A stretch of 64,000 nucleotides of DNA from Nymphaea colorata (GCF_008831285.2 NC_045147.1:21096981-21160980), one strand, 5' to 3'; shown: positions 23,031 to 36,217, counted from the stretch's first letter. The notes: a model not told the origin generated them from the sequence alone. Numbers and translations are program-made.

Positions 23031-26000
23031 TAAGAAAAGAGACTTAAAAAAAAGGGATTGACAAAATTTGATTGCACATTTTGGAGAAGTTGCCACTCGA
23101 TTCTTATTCCTTCTGGGTTTGTGGTCGAGATTCCTGTTTCCATTGCTTAGTACAAGTGGAGAATTCTCTAGCCAATGGGTGGCGGGTCGTAAACTGAAAA
23201 TTCATCAGTCTTCCGCAAACGCACCTTCGTTCTGGCTCCTAGAGTTCGAGGAGCTTTCACCTTGAAGTTTTATATCTACAGGTTTGCAGAGCTGAACCGG
23301 TGCATCTGTCTCCGCTGCTCGAGGAAGGCCTAAATAAACTGGACTATGAGAAGGATTTATTATCATGGCCTGTCTGTCTTAAGATCGGCATTCAAACCGT
23401 TGGGTATTCGGTCTATTCAAGTAATTTACTTTTTGAGACAAAATAACGTAATCTGTGTTGAAAACCTGACGGCTTAAAGATCGGCCTGTAGGAAGTTGAC
23501 TATGACGAACTCGTCTGTGCGTTTTAATTTGCTTGAAATGATAACACTACTGAGTTGCGCAAAGCATTACCAGCTCAATGGCATACATTTTCGCAAGCAG
23601 TTGGTGGACTGGTTGACAGGTTGATGCAACGAAGAGGCGAGGCTTTGAGAGTGGCACTTGCATATTTCTGTGACTTGTCAATATGGATCAGATAAGAAAC
23701 AGATTTTGAATCAAATCAGCTCATCCAGTGATTCAGCTGAATCGATTGTTAATTTGGCAAAAAAAAATTTATTATACTTATTTTCAGAACAATAAATGAA
23801 AAATATATAAAACAGTAAACATCTTAAAATTTTAAAGATAATCGAAAGTGACATGGCACCTATGCTATGTATCAGCGACTGATCACTTGTGATTAATTCT
23901 ATTTAAATTGGTCGATTCATGGAAATCCAGGTCAATTTTTATGACATGAATATGGAACAGCCAAGGCTTTACGGCCACTGTGGTCTCCGCGGGATTAGAT
24001 AAAATACTGGAAGGACCAATCTCCAGACTGGTCACCTTAAATGGATATGCAATTTGTGCACATTTTTTGAAAATTTTGAAACCATCTAACTGCAATTTAC
24101 AATTATTTATTTACTTAATAAACAGATGAACAGTGCGTCTCGATTTCTATTGATCGATGTGGCCAACATGCAAAAATAATATCAAGTTTCGAAATTATAT
24201 TATATTCGGCAGACAAAAATGGAACGGCTAATAATGTACGAAAGTTTTGACACTTAATAGGTCACAACTTTTTCAATATGAAAGGTTAGTTTGAAAACTG
24301 ATTCACGGGAAAACTATGTTGAATTTTACTTGCACGATCAAACGGAGTAAAAAATTACTGTTACATCAAGAGACAACAAGCGTACGTACACATATGCGTG
24401 GCCATTTGAACAAGAAAATTGTCTCACTAAAACTACGAAAAAAGTTGATAAAAAGTTCTTGTTTTCATTATTACTCTCGTGAAGAACGCCCATAATCGTC
24501 AAGGAATGAAGCGGGGAAAACTCTGACCTTCTTTTGTTGTTATTCCCCATGGAATCTGTAAGAATTCTTCAAGTTTTGGTCGCATCCCCGCAGAGTCTGG
24601 AATTCAAAGTTCAAGAAGATGGCTTCGATGAACTTGGTTTTGCAATATAGAGTGTCCATGCCTGTGGTGGGTCCGATTCTGTAGTATGATACCACTTTGA
24701 AAGAGCTAGAATTCTAACCTTGCGCCGGGACCTATAGTCCTACCGCATGTCTCGGCATGTTTGATATCGAATTTGCCATCAGATCAATCTAATAGAGATT
24801 AAAAGAAGTGGCTTTTTCTATTTGGTCCAACTTGGTGGCCTTGGATGCGTCGGCAACCCATTCAACCAATCCGCGAACTTTCATATTGGACACTTTTCAT
24901 GGAATATGCAATAATTTTTCACATTTGATACATGGGGATCAATAAAAAAAAAGGAGAGAGAAGAAGAAGAAAAGGGTCCCTTTGTATTATCAAAATTTCC
25001 AAGTTGTGACAATATGAGTTGGAGACATAACTTTTTCCAAAGCAAACAGAGATAATGTCATCTTGATGATGCAGTAGGAGGAGCAAGGCCCTTCAGTTTG
25101 AAAGGGACAATGCTTCAAGTGCTGCTATTTTGTCACTGTGGAAAGCATAACATTATTGGTGTATGTTTTGTTATCTTTCTCATTCCTTTCAAAATTCTCT
25201 CCATACATCTTGTCTTGTCTTGAGTCAGCCAACTTGGAAAGATAAGTATGAAACGAGTGTGATAATAGAATTTTGCACGTGAATTTGACAGCATACTGTG
25301 CGGCAAGGCAAGAAAGACAAGATGGAAAGGGTTTCTCTTCTAAGCTGAAATCTAAGGAATTTGTTTGGTTTTTTAATTTGCCAGTGATTCTTGGAGATCA
25401 TCCGCCCAAAAGAAAAGCAAGATTACCAGCGTTTTTTCTGTTCTCTTTTTCCGAAATCTGAACAGTTGAATCATGTAAATGCTTTTTGATTGGTTTACTG
25501 AAATTGGTGGCTGGGCAATCGGCAGTTTCTAGATTCTGAAGATCTGATGTGACGCCTGTTGAATTTTGGTGAAGAGTGACGCAGTTTCTGATCTGTGGGG
25601 AGTTGAAAAGAGCAGAAGGAATGTTGCTGATTTCGACTTATTCGGTGCCTCGAGATGATTTCACCGTTCTTTTTTAGGTTGATTCCGATGCGATGAAGAA
25701 ATTTTCTGATGTTTAACATTATGAGATGTATTCTAGAGTTTTCATGCCTAAATTTTTTCATTTTTTTAAACTTGAAACTCAAGTGTTTTAAAATCCAAAA
25801 GGTTAGCTAAGAAATGTTATATTAGGATCAAGAGGACTGGAGCAGTGAATGTTTCAGGTGTAATTTCCTCGTGTTAGAAAAAAATAAAAAAAGGAAAAAA
25901 GAATTTTATGTTGGTGATTAATAGAGTGACACACAAAATCTACCTCAAAAGCAGGCAAATTTTGATGATCACATAGAATATGTGATAAATTTTTTTCACA

Positions 26001-26760
26001 ACATTCACTATTTCGAAAATATTGCTTTTCTTTTCATATTAATTACAACAAATTTCTTCAGCCATTGGCCAAAGAATATACTTTTCTTTGGCAGTTTAAT
26101 GAAACTTCCACTAATTTTGATGGATTCTGTGGCACCAAATCTCATTCAAAATGTAACCTTTGATTCCATCCCTTTTCCAGAGTCATACATTTAGAAAGGT
26201 TAGGGAATCTGGGGCTTACTTCTACGAAATGTGAACGGGTTTGATTATGGATATGGATGTGGATTTTTGTTTTGGCAGCTAATTAACAAGTCCGGGCCGT
26301 TGACAAAAGTATTTTGGATCTGAGTCCGGGATAGGTCAAGGTTAGGCATGTCTTTCAGCATATCAAGGATCCCCATTTCTTTATAAGGTGAAATGTACTT
26401 TAATCACTTGTTTATTGTTCTTCACAGGCCAATTTGACTTGAGAATGAATCTTGCATCCTCAAATATTAAAAATGAAATTATTTAATTGGTCGTCATTTG
26501 TAACGTAGCAGATTAGGGTTGACAGATGCATAAGGCAATTAAAGGCTGCAAAAACTTGACCAAAGAGGTTGGTATAGAGCGACCAAGTTGAAGAAAGTTG
26601 CCGCGGGATGAGGGGGATATGTCTCTTGTATTCTTGTTGAAAACTCGGGACACTTTAGTTCGAGATTTTATGTCACTGATATTTTGACCCTAGTCAAAAT
26701 TTAAAAACTTTAATTTGGTAAAAATTTCTAACTCCGCCCTTGATCAGAGGCTAAAACATA

Positions 26761-26798
26761 TGTGGGTTTGTGTGGGCAATTGCCCACACAGACCCACA
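26761..26798. repeat. 38-bp near-perfect palindrome
   Basis: TGTGGGTTTGTGTGGGCAA is followed directly by its reverse complement, with one mismatch that can form a G-T pair. There is no loop. Confidence 0.9.
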
Positions 26799-27174
26799 AA
26801 TTATTTAATTTCATATTAGCGTCTCATACCCACCATTTATTAGCTGTTTGGGTATCTACTTATTGGTGCCCCTCAACTATTGATTTTAGGAGGGGATTAC
26901 CCTTCCGCCAGAGATTCCTTTCTGTTTTGCACCTGCACGCATTGCAAAATATGTTGCGCTCACCTTCAGGGGCACGATCACAATTCACAGCTGTTTTGGA
27001 ACCTAAGCAATAGCGTCCGCACCGTTCACAAAAGTAGCACCTACATAATCGAACTGATGACACACCATTGACATGTCGTCAGCTCGACCTGCTGTGCTAT
27101 GCCCCTTGAGGCAACTTGGTTTGGTGGAAGGTAGGATGAGACACTCTCTACTATGTTTTTTGCATGGAGAGTGC

Positions 27175-27228
27175 ACGGTGGAAAAGAAACATTTGAGAAT
27201 ATTTGTCTCAAACGTTCCTTTCCACCGT
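27175..27228. repeat. 54-nt hairpin
   Basis: The arms ACGGTGGAAA...ATTTGAGA and TCTCAAA...TTTCCACCGT pair over about 22 positions with small bulges around a 7-nt loop. Confidence 0.8.
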
Positions 27229-27659
27229 TACGTTTCTTGGGTGGGGAAAAAAGATTCAAATTCCAGTAAATTCAATATAAATAAAACTTTATGTGGAAGA
27301 TTTTTCAGAAAATATCTTTTTCTGGGGCTCGAGAGGATGTAGCTTCTTCAAGGAAAGATTGAGGCGTCATTTTTGAACTGAAAAGAAACCCACCAACATG
27401 GATTCGATATAAGTGGTGTTTGTCGATGCTTATCTGCTCCCTTGAAGGACTTCGATCGAAGCCATTGATTTGGATTCATGAATTAAAAAATGTAAAATAT
27501 CTAATAAAATATAAAGACATTTCCCAAGTGTTGACATGCACATTTATCATCTTTATATAATTAATTGCATTTTTTATTCTTTACTTTTTCTGTTTGGGGA
27601 ATTTCACCAAATGCTTGGTGATGCGGTTGCACCGCATGAATGGAATGTCAACCAGTCTT

Positions 27660-27664
<5 letters not shown>

Positions 27665-27693
<29 letters not shown>
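27665..27693. repeat. (TA)n microsatellite
   Basis: About 14 TA units in intergenic DNA. Confidence 0.9.
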
Positions 27694-27696
<3 letters not shown>

Positions 27697-30299
27697 GCAT
27701 CCTTGTTTTCATAATTAAATTGCAACTGTCATTTACTATTTAAAAAAAATCAACGTGGCACGTTTATGAACCAATTAAGTAGAACAGACAAATTCATGGA
27801 CATACATATAACCGCTCATGTAAGGTATCTTTTGAATTGATACCACTGATATAACACAATCAAATAGTTAAGCAAGTGAAAATTGTTGCTCATATTTAAC
27901 CACATGTGATATATTTCGTTTAAAAAAATTCATGATTCATTAAGACATCGTATTTTCTGTAGGTTTAATTTTGTTTGCGAGAATGAGGTAAACTTAGTGG
28001 ACGTTCTCTCCTTCTTTCTCTCTCTATCCAAGATGGTGCACGCACATAAAACTAAAGCCAAAGCTCAAGGGCCAGTAGTGTATGGTAGTTTACCCATGGC
28101 TCGAGCCAAGACAAAGCCCAAGTTCGATCTGCCTCGTTCGTTCAGGGAAAAAGCACGTTTAGTAGACATTTGACCGGACCTGGTTGAGGCCTGGGCGCGG
28201 CCCTACCACCACCTGCTTCGTCGGAAGGCGACCAGACGAAGCAAGCAGATGTGGAGTCGATGCTCCTGCCGAAAGCGGCGGCCAGCCGCCGGCGGTGACT
28301 TTTCTTTGACCGACCGACAGCGGGCGGGCTTGTCCAAAAGATCGTTGACTTGTGCACTCCAAAATTGCTCGGCGATTTACTTGTGGGCTTATTACACGTG
28401 GGACTGAAGGTCCGCGATTTCTACTTTCGTCTGAGGAGCAGACCTTGGAGGGGGTTCCATTCCCACGGATCCGATACAGACCCGGTTTGACTATCAATGT
28501 GAATCTGATATAATAAAAGTCGACACAGGATCCGATGGGTCCGAACCCAACGGCCGCATCATGGATCTAACAATGACGCCGTATAGAACAGGGTGCTGCT
28601 TTATTGGGACGGGTTGGACTTGGATCTGAACAGGAGGAGTCAGCTCCAGATCAAATTTGGATCATACAAAAAGATTTACTAATGCGTCCCGTATCCGTAC
28701 TAGATTCCACCCGTTTGCTTCTCTGTTATAGGATCCAGTTCAAATGTGCTTGCTCGGATCCTGCTCAGATCCAACGAGGCCAATTTAGTAAAAATCAGTT
28801 TCTGTATTCCGGTTAGATAAATCAACTTATTCACTTATTCAATTCAGTTAGTTGTGAATCAGCCAAAAACATATACAAATTTAATTTTGAAAAAAGATAA
28901 ATAAAATATGTAAAAATATTTGACACCTTAAAATAAAAAATAAAAAAACAATTAAAAGGAGGCACCTGGCACCATGGAATTGACCACTAAGTTCAAATCG
29001 GTTTTCCACTAGTTAGATTCAGATTCGAATGGGCGACCTCAGAACAAGTCTAAATTTTCAAGTAAGCCTGACAAAAATTCTTTATTTTCATATAGATGGC
29101 TTAAAAGATTGACTCCCTAGTTCTTTAGTTGGTGCTGCTCACCTCAAAATTCCTGACTCCGCCACCACTTTCAAAAGGGAAAGTCGGCCGGCAACGAAAG
29201 CTTCATCGACGTAGCTAGAATGTTGGACTTAAAGACCTGCAAGTTATAAAAAGGTTATTCACATAAATCTGGTAGGTGTCTGCCTAACTTCATATCTTAG
29301 TAGTAAATATTTCATAAAAAGAGTCGTTTAAGAAGCATTATTTTTAAATACAAGATTCAAGAACGAGTAATAAAAAAGTTTGCTGAATACTCATAAATAT
29401 GCCAGCCAAACGAACAGCGTGGCTTTGGCTTTCTAGTGTGAACCAGAAAGCTCCTAACCTACGTTGGGCGGCAGTGGTCAAAGCTAGAGCTATCGAAACG
29501 TCTGGTTTCTGTCATATCACCGCTTTTCTCTATCCCTCCAAACAACAACAATTGCTCGGGTTTAGGGATTCATCTCGCTCAAGTTAACAAGATGGAGAGC
29601 TGAGTTACATATCCAAATTAAATTATATCCCCAAACACAATATTCATCTTTGCAAATTCTTTTCAGTTTCTACAAATTACATTTTCAAGTTTGATTGAAA
29701 AAAACAAAAACCTGTTTATATTTTAATTTAAGCACCTAAGTTACAAAGGAAAGATAATATAAGGGATTACACGAATATTTTCTTACAACATTCAATATGA
29801 GAGCCCAGTTCCCCGCAGGTTTTATTTTTTTTATTTTTGTACATTAATTAAAAAATTAAGGTATTTTTAATGCGTATAATCAATAGGAAAGGGATGGATA
29901 CTTTTTTCACAACAGTCTCAGGCGTCCACGGAATCCAAACACGGACTCCATGATAGTGTTACGCATGGATATTGTCAGGAACACGTGCTTTCTTGTGAAA
30001 AAGAAAGGAAAGACCAAAGATGTCCCAGAAGATTAAGAACAAAAGGCAGTCCTGTTCATTGCGTCACTGAGTCTATAAGGGATTGATTATGCCAAAAAAT
30101 AAGTGTGCCTTTCCAAATTCCTCCCTTCTCCTGCAAGATTCTGGTAAGGAAGAGGACGAATTAGACGAGGGATGTTTTTAAAGCTGTGATCACGCAAGCG
30201 ACCTTGCTAATCCCCAAAGGTCACCTTCATCGGTATTTTTTAAAAATGTTGTTATATATATATATATATATAATTTACAAAAAAAATTACGCTGGACCG

Positions 30300-30415
30300 G
30301 CACAGTCGGTGGCTTGAACCAGTGATGGCTAAGGGTTAGGCCCCAGTTAACCAAATGATGAAACTGCCTAACCTACGCCTACCCTAATGGCGTCCTGGTT
30401 CAACCCACTAACGAC
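30300..30415. repeat. Foldback element
   Basis: The left arm (GGTGGCTTGAACCAG...GGCTAAGGGTTAGG, about 30310-30345) matches the reverse complement of the right arm (about 30375-30410, GTGGGTTGAACCAG...CATTAGGGTAGG) at roughly 80%. The spacer is short. It could be a degenerate MITE. Confidence 0.55.
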
Positions 30416-31311
30416 CCCAAAAACCCTTTATCTTCAGTAATTAAACTTCAAGAGTGCACAGTTCGAGTCATGGTCCTTCATCAGGACTTGAGTGGTTTTA
30501 TAGTGCACTATTTAACTCGATTATCACTCACTTTTGTGATTTGAGTAGCAGAAAAGAATAGTACATATGAAAATTAAAAATACGACATCAACCAATACTC
30601 AGACCCATCAGCTATGACATTTCGGCAACGTTCTTACTACTCAACATTCCATTATATGGCAAAATTTCATTTGGTGCCCAACTTTTTGGTACTTTTACCA
30701 TAAAAAAGGTCCTCGCGTTTTCAAGAATTTCTTCAAAGAAGTCAACTTTCATGGACTACTCGACCCAGTCTTGCTTTTAACATTACCCAGATCCATCTTG
30801 GCGTTAATTATTGCTGCGATAATAATTCATGGTGGGTCTGATTTTATAATTAAATGTCCTAAATTTTCAGCCATACCTTTTGAAGAAAGCAAGTATTTTT
30901 TTCCTAGGAACATCAAAATTTTAAGCCAATCTCGAAAGCGATTTATATGTGTCTACGTCACATAAGGGGCATGTATATTGAATGCGATACATATAACTTG
31001 CTCGGACTGGGACTTAATATCCATGGTACTGATAAAAACCAAAACTTAAAAGTTTAGTCATGTATTAAAAATTGTGAAGGATTTTAAAGGACTTAGAAAA
31101 ACAATTGTTAAGTCGTGGTTTCTATCTTTTTTTCAAACTAAAGTCGAAACTGTTAGAGGGCGAGTTGAGATTTAACCAAGGGTTCAAGCTCGAAAATGAG
31201 TCGGGTCATTACAGTGGTGTCCGAACAAGTTAACGTGTCACTTGTCCGTGTTGGCCGCATCCATGTGATGTAAGATGTCGTCCATAAAGAGCCAAGGCCA
31301 CGCTGGTCTTC

Positions 31312-31411
31312 CTTTGAAACCAAGGGAAAATGAAGGAGGCCACTATAGAATTATTGCACAACCAGTGGGGGCCAAACCTGACCACCATTTTGTTTTCCCT
31401 TGGTTTCAAAG
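31312..31411. repeat. 100-nt hairpin with a 19-bp perfect stem
   Basis: CTTTGAAACCAAGGGAAAA at 31312-31330 has its exact reverse complement at 31393-31411. Inside the 62-nt spacer, GGCCACT and AGTGG-GG-GCC can form a second stem. Confidence 0.85.
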
Positions 31412-32394
31412 CCATCAAATTTTCTGAAAGTACCCCTTCAAAATTAAATATATTCTAGTACTATTACTAAGTAATGTAATCAATAAAATTCAGATATTCG
31501 CGAGACACGGCAGCCGGAAGCCCGCTCCGGGTTTGCCTCTTGAGAGCAAGGCACATTTAAGTGGTCCGGTCCTCGAACGGTCCTCGCCGCCAAAATAAAT
31601 AAATGAGGTCCGGCCCACCGCCAGGAGTTATTTAATAAAATTGTCTCGACCTGCCCCTCTGATTTAATCCAGTAAGCTACGGGAGGTCATTTTACTGAAA
31701 TGCCCATGCTTTGAATTATGACTTCAGCACATGACCGGATTTGGTGAACCATAGAACCTTATAAACCATGCTTCATTTCATTTTGGTAAAATTTCAGATA
31801 TATATATTTATTTATTTATTTGATTCGGGCGATCCTTTGAATCTTTCTCACGTGAAGTATGGGCTTCGGTTATGCATCAAGATGTGAACTATACGATGAA
31901 GTCATGCATCCGGTAGTTTTACTGTGATTCTTGTCCGTATGTCTCAAGCAAATAATTTAAGGGAATTTATGAACTTTGTCGGTCATCGGGGCGCGTCCCG
32001 TGTACGTACACATACGTGTATATACCTGTATATCCTTCGACTTATTATCTCGGTATGAAAGAAGATGCCGGAGGGACATGCATGGAAACAGCATCATGTG
32101 CACAGGCTGAAGACATTTAAAGAGAGTACGTTGGTTGATGGCAGGAAAATGCCTTGTCACAAACAGGTAGGTAGCACTATGTTGTTTCAATTTTCAAACA
32201 AGGGACAAAGTTCATCTACGGGTTCAGCCATTGGAATTCAAAAAGGAAAAAATGTATATTGGTGCCCAGTGTCGAGATGGTAGGTATATGGGTTGGCAAG
32301 CGTCTTGTCCAGTGGCCGAGCTAGAAATTTATATGTAATGTGTAAGAGCGATACTTATATGTAAAAATTTGATGCCCCGGCTTACATGTTGCTC

Positions 32395-33300
32395 CACTGC
32401 TAACTAGCTCTGCCAAATGTTGGTCGAAAGATGATTTCTAAGTAGAGCTGACCAAGCCAACTTGCCCTGTTCCAAGCCCACAAGGTCATTGGGTTCATGT
32501 TCAAAACCTCATATGTATATACTACATAAAAAAATTAACATGGGAACTCCTATACTTTCCATTACATAATTCCTTTGGTACTTAACATTATTCAAATTAC
32601 ATATGTTGACCTCCTTGCAATGGTAGAGCCCCAAATTTCTGGCTAAGTGGGACACTAAGGCATGGGTAGGTTTAGATCGATTCATCGACCTAGTACCCAA
32701 GTCCATTTTCCATTTTAGAAGCCCGAGACTGTAGTCATCCACATGCAGCTCCATCGCTTTCTCTTCACTTCCTATGTGGTCCAACATTGGCATGATCGGA
32801 TGTTGATTGTTGACCTTAGCAATGGACGTATCTGTTGCGCGGATAAGAGAAGTATTTTATCTTACAGCTCAACAAAAGGGTCTTGAAAACCCGACCTTTC
32901 CTTCCATCTCTCTAAGATATGGAGTCTACTTTCAAAATGATTCGAACAAGCCAACTTGTCCTATTCCATGTCCAAACTCTCATACACAACATAATTTAAC
33001 ATCACAACTCCTTATTTGTTCTTGACATCCACTGGCCCATTGAATCATTTGAATTTATATATATGGAGATCTTAGTTGAGAGGGACACCCACATGAAAAA
33101 TTTATACATTTACTCAAAGAATTTAGGCAAATTTACAACCAACTGGCTCTGTCAAATGATTTATGAGTAGAGATGAAGGCAGCTTCTCTTTGTTTGAAGC
33201 CTGAAATGAGTCATTGGGTCCACGAATCATACTCTCATATCCTGCATATTTTAATGTTACAACTCCTCATTTGTCTTCATATTCCTTTGGTTCCTTCAAA
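32395..33300. repeat. Three degenerate direct repeats
   Basis: The order CTCTG-CAAATG / GTAGAG / CAAGCCAACTTG-CCT / TCATTGGGT / ACAACTCCT / CCTTTGGT recurs, wholly or partly, at about 32400-32585, 32935-33060 and 33140-33300. No conserved reading frame was seen. Confidence 0.55.
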
Positions 33301-34091
33301 ATATATCAAAGAATCTATCAATATGCATGACACTTTAAACACATTCAGGACCTGCTTGAAAGAGCGCCAGGTTGAGATTCTCTGTCTCTCTTGTCCTTAA
33401 CTTAAAACTATTAAAGTTTCCCAATTCATATCTTCCTGTTGGCCTTCATGTCTATCTTTACTGCGTATTCCTTCCACGGGTATATGTACCGCGCGTGGCC
33501 CTATTCGCTTGTCCCTTCTTTGTTCTATGCAATAATTTGCACTTTAAGTTTCTCTGTATTATTGCATGAAGTGCCATAATGAAACACGTTTCCCACAAAA
33601 TATTTTTCACCCAAACACGTGTTCTACCTTTCTAAGTTTTGGACACCAGTAACTTTAATATAAAGTCTTGTCTTGTATAAGTTTTTATGAAAGATGTCAT
33701 TTAAAATACGTCTCTTGCAATATCCAAAATGAAAATTTATTTTTGCATTTTGCAACTTACGATTAGTGCCTTTACAAAAAGGAGGCTGCACACTTTCTTT
33801 TAGCAAAACCGGTGATTTTTCTCCGTTTAATTTAAGAGTGAAGCAAGTGTGAAATTGAGGTTCCGTGTTAAGAAAGTGAAAGATAAGAAGAAGATGCACG
33901 GCAGACATAGGCTCCTTAGTTCCTGGCGTGCAAGAAGCTTCATTGCTACTCCACCATAATGCGTGTTTTGCTGTCCCCCCTCGTGAGATCAATCTTGTCA
34001 ATATCAGTGTCGAAGCTTAATTGTTTTACAACAACATACAAACAGATCGGCCGTATAGGGCCCGCTTCAATTCGTCCATCTTTATTTTCTT

Positions 34092-34094
<3 letters not shown>

Positions 34095-34147
<53 letters not shown>
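34095..34147. repeat. Compound (TA)n-(GA)n microsatellite
   Basis: About 15 TA units run directly into about 11 GA units. Confidence 0.95.
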
Positions 34148-35373
34148 GGAGGGAGAGAGGCAACTATCAAACCTTTGTATGTCATATTTTGATGATCATC
34201 TAAACTATTGCTACTAAAGAGATTATATAATAAAAATTAAGTTGCAAATATGAAAGACAAATTATTTTTTTAACAGTCCAAAGTACCTTAAAAAACGGAC
34301 AACATTTTAAACTCATGTACATATAGACACATTGCGTTTTCTTGTAGTAAAAGGCAGTCTCTCAAATAGATGTGGAGCGGTTTGAAAGAATGAAGACAAG
34401 TAGAGAAAGGTAGGCAACCTTCCAGCATGGCTGTCAATTTCAATGCCTTCTAAAAAGGTAGCAGAGTTACCCATTGGGGCAACCCCCAAACTTTAAATAA
34501 CAGCCCAATATTAAAGCTAAGCCCACATATTTATCTCAAGAATACCAACTAAATTTCAATACATATGGTTTATTGGACTCAAATTCAACTAAGTTTCAAA
34601 GAGTATGCCCCTGCCGGATTCATGAAACACTCTTATATTATTTTTTATGCTGTTTCTAAAGTCATGACCCCTCATAATCCTTACATCTGTATTCTATATG
34701 TTAGGGATATGGCTGATTGGCGCAAATTTAACAATCAAAACTGAAAAAAGTATGAATATCCGAACTTGTAGCACTTCATAATTATCCACTTTCTTTCATC
34801 ACTTATTCTTGAAATATTGTTGATCAGATTTCAAGCGATGAATAATGGATGGTAATTTACATGGTCCAAATATACATTTACTACATAAATATACAGCTAT
34901 AGACAAATTATTAGTTGCTTTTTTGATTTATTAGATATTTCATAAATTAATAATTTAGATTTTATTTTTGAATAACTTTTTGTCACTTTTACGAATACTC
35001 AATAAATGCATTCAGTTGTTAGTAAATTATTTTGTATATATTTACTCTAGTTTATAAGTTTTATGATAATATTATATATATATAAATATAAAAGGAGGGA
35101 AATATTTCCGAAGAGATGGGGAACGCAGCACAAGTATTAAATGCGGGCAACGTAAGACAAGAAATTTGTCATTGAAGTAATCAATGAGGATATTCTCGTC
35201 ATAGTGGAAGTCGCAGTAAGAACAGTTCAGTGGTTGCTCGCCATGACGTCGGAGGGAAGCCGAAAAATCGGCTCCGGATTCCCGAGTAAGGCGCCGATTA
35301 GTCGGGGCGAAGATTTGCTTCAGGGGAGGGGCACGTACCGACTCAGTTAGCACTAGAGACGCGAGAGTGTGAG

Positions 35374-35381
35374 TATAAATA
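35374..35381 (+). promoter_or_regulatory. TATA box of the CRF gene
   Basis: TATAAATA sits in GC-richer sequence, followed at about 30 bp by a CT-rich leader (CTCCTCCACCTCC). This gives a leader of about 720 nt before the ATG at 36126, unless an intron is removed. Confidence 0.65.
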
Positions 35382-35594
35382 GAACGGCCACCCCATCCCT
35401 CCCAACCACTCTCCTCCACCTCCCCTTGCCGCTCCACTCTCTCTCATCTTTCCCTTTTCTTGTTCAGTCTCTCCACTTAGCCGAAGATCGACGGCGGATT
35501 CTCCGGCCCGGCCGTCATCATCGGATTCCGTTCCTTTTCTCGGAAAAAATCTCCGCAGAAAGTTTTATTCTTTTTCGATATTTATCCCTTTTTT

Positions 35595-35828
35595 GTGAAG
35601 ATTTCCAAGGGAGAGAATAAAGGCCCCGCTTTTTCCCCTTCTGCTGAGCTTCTACGGTTGCAAAGGAGCTGTGGATCTGACTGCGCACGGCGGGAAAGCG
35701 CAGGTGGATTGCGGGAATCGTATTCCTCCCGCTCGCGAAAGCGGAAGCACGCACCGGGGCGACAGGCAGCCTTTGACGGTTTCCGAGAACCTTCCTGGTG
35801 GCGATGTTCTAAGTTATTAAGTGACTAA
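35595..35828 (+). other. 77-codon upstream ORF in the CRF leader
   Basis: An open frame downstream of the predicted TATA box, ending about 300 nt before the main ATG. Its product is Ser/Arg/Gly-rich with no recognised motif. A second minimal uORF (ATG TTC TAA) starts at 35803. Whether it is translated is unknown. Confidence 0.3.
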
Positions 35829-36100
35829 AGGGGAAGACGCAAAAGGCAAGGAGGAGAGAAAACGTAAACCTGATCTTCACTCCGTTTCGACCTAAAACCC
35901 TGCACGATTTTTTTTTTGCTTTTCCGGTGGACGAAAAACGAAGGAAGTAGAGAGCTTCCTCTTTATTCTGCACTCTTCTTGCATCCGATTCGTGAAGCGA
36001 GAAGAAAAGATTGTCAAGGCTCCAGAAGTGCCGGAGCTTAGTGGGATTCTGCATCTATCAACCGTCGCGGAGTTAGATTCTTCCACGGAGCTTGTTTTTG

Positions 36101-36217
36101 ATGTTGGAGAAGAATCCTCGACAGTATGACTTGTTTTTCGGTGGGAAACGGACGAGAACCCGACGGGCGGAGGGATTTCTCGACGGCCTCGACTTCCGGC
36201 CGGCGAAGCGGACCTAA
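36101..36217 (+). other. 38-codon uORF overlapping the CRF start
   Basis: The ATG lies 25 nt upstream of the main ATG in a different frame ([13 protein letters not shown]...) and the stop is at 36215-36217, inside the main ORF. Its start context (T at -3) is weaker than that of the main ATG (A at -3), so leaky scanning is plausible. Confidence 0.4.

Larger units (their letters stand above)
22239..35370. other. 13-kb gene-poor region
   Basis: Begins with the 3' UTR of E2 copy 2 (to about 22520). No exon set, tRNA or transposon protein could be supported. It holds small hairpins and foldbacks (26761, 27175, 30300, 31312), AT microsatellites, a GC-rich patch at 28150-28560 and GGATCC-rich degenerate text at 28430-28800. 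It also holds a degenerate triplicated segment (32395-33300) and remnants of a dispersed GTGGCGGAG-type repeat (29145, 32311). Confidence 0.6.

Noticed and set aside
22239-35370. Search for an LTR retrotransposon or LINE in the gene-poor region
   Set aside because: No reverse transcriptase, integrase or gag motif in any frame over useful length, and no long direct terminal repeats seen.
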